In this document: positions 63,662 to 64,000 of the stretch, piece after piece
How positions within the stretch are numbered: the first letter of the stretch is position 1
Layout of the letters: each line of letters begins with the position of its first letter
Source: Planctomycetaceae bacterium
GTDB taxonomy: Bacteria; Planctomycetota; Planctomycetia; Planctomycetales; Planctomycetaceae
DNA length: 64,000 nucleotides
Direction: 5' to 3'
Assembly (NCBI GenBank): GCA_017795105.1
Contig: CP051247.1
Location: 4,620,001 to 4,684,000, forward strand
Made by a program: the position numbers and the translations under genes
Notes under the pieces: model-generated
Told to the model about the DNA's origin: nothing
Seen by the model: the letters and a program-made list of their open reading frames with translations, nothing else
Database searches by the model: none

Positions 63662-64000
63662 CTACTCAGCGGGTGGAAAGACGCCGTAGGCGTGACAGCC
63701 TTCCAGCACGCCGCTGGTGGCTCGCGCATTTGCGTGATAGGCGTGATTCTCCAGTCCCCGCCTTTGATGTTCCTCCCGCACCTGCTGCACGATTCTGGCG
63801 TCGGTGTTGTTGACAAGGATGGCGCGAAACCCGCTGATGAAAGCGGCGTAATCGTTGCCTGAATCGCCAGCAAACACGACCTTCGAAAGATCGATGCCGA
63901 ACTGATCGGCCCACCACTGCAGGGCATGGGCTTTGGAGACATCTTTCGGCAAGAGATCGATCAGTCCGTCGCCGTTGAACGGGTCGATGCTTGCGATCAT
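63662..64000 (-). CDS. HAD-family sugar phosphatase, 5' end outside window
   Basis: At least 112 C-terminal residues of a HAD hydrolase. LPKDVSKAHALQWWADQFG carries the conserved Lys, and VVFAGDSGNDYAAF has the GDSGND motif with metal-binding Asp residues, as in sucrose-6-phosphate phosphatase and mannosyl-3-phosphoglycerate phosphatase. The nucleophile DxD motif must lie upstream, beyond base 64000. The close match to plant and cyanobacterial sucrose phosphatase style suggests a role in compatible solute synthesis, which is inference. The ATG at 63998-64000 is probably internal, given the missing N-terminal half. Confidence 0.75.
   Translation of the reverse strand: MIASIDPFNGDGLIDLLPKDVSKAHALQWWADQFGIDLSKVVFAGDSGNDYAAFISGFRAILVNNTDARIVQQVREEHQRRGLENHAYHANARATSGVLEGCHAYGVFPPAE

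Overview
The window looks like a stretch of a planctomycete chromosome, probably a relative of the Planctomycetaceae/Rubinisphaera/Gimesia group. The signs are: a cysteine-rich YTV-repeat protein of the type known from planctomycete cell envelopes; a secreted HEAT-repeat/cytochrome c protein of the Pirellula type; many secreted proteins and lipoproteins of unknown function; a Ser/Thr kinase with an unusual domain set; a SpoIIE-type phosphatase; an HTH protein with a very long acidic tail; and several families of short palindromic intergenic repeats. Genes are loosely packed, on both strands, with few long operons. I see no transposase, phage, CRISPR array, rRNA or tRNA gene.

Layout. 1-3052 (minus): three unrecognised helical proteins, the last running off the left edge. 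3421-8000: a DUF5009-type membrane acyltransferase, divergent from a secreted sialate O-acetylesterase, then a CbpA-like DnaJ. 8347-13820 (plus): an efflux or secretion set of a TolC-like lipoprotein, an HlyD-like adaptor with C-terminal EF-hands, and a LolD/MacB-type ATPase, with no permease beside it. 14323-22057 (minus): housekeeping genes (purF, trpS, pyrD, an HU-like protein), a YkgJ-like cysteine cluster protein, a deaminase and a Ser/Thr kinase. 22415-29779: radical SAM protein, small secreted and membrane proteins, an FAD oxidoreductase, a CDF metal transporter and a PAS/SpoIIE phosphatase. 30208-36305: the acidic HTH membrane protein, a large HpnN/MMPL-like RND exporter and two small lipoproteins.

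37384-41886 (plus) holds the most unusual system: a GNAT/RLAN/RimK-type ATP-grasp fusion, a GCS2-type carboxylate-amine ligase and an AstE-type zinc amidohydrolase, the last two overlapping by ATGA. Together they look like a pathway that makes and trims or releases a small peptide-like or amide-linked metabolite of unknown structure.

42110-53848 is a surface glycan region: gmd, then on the minus strand pseB, pseC, pseF, pseG, a formyltransferase in place of the usual acetyltransferase pseH, pseI, a YHS-domain membrane protein and a probable glycosyltransferase, plus a Wzm/Wzt-type polysaccharide ABC exporter. The set predicts a CMP-activated, possibly N-formylated, pseudaminic-acid-like sugar that is joined to an exported glycan. 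53930-64000 returns to scattered genes: lipoprotein, PfpI-like protein, Gfo/Idh/MocA-like protein, a large secreted glycoside-hydrolase-like protein, a cytochrome c protein, the YTV protein and the end of a HAD sugar phosphatase.

Functions are read from motifs and general similarity by eye; no database search was possible.
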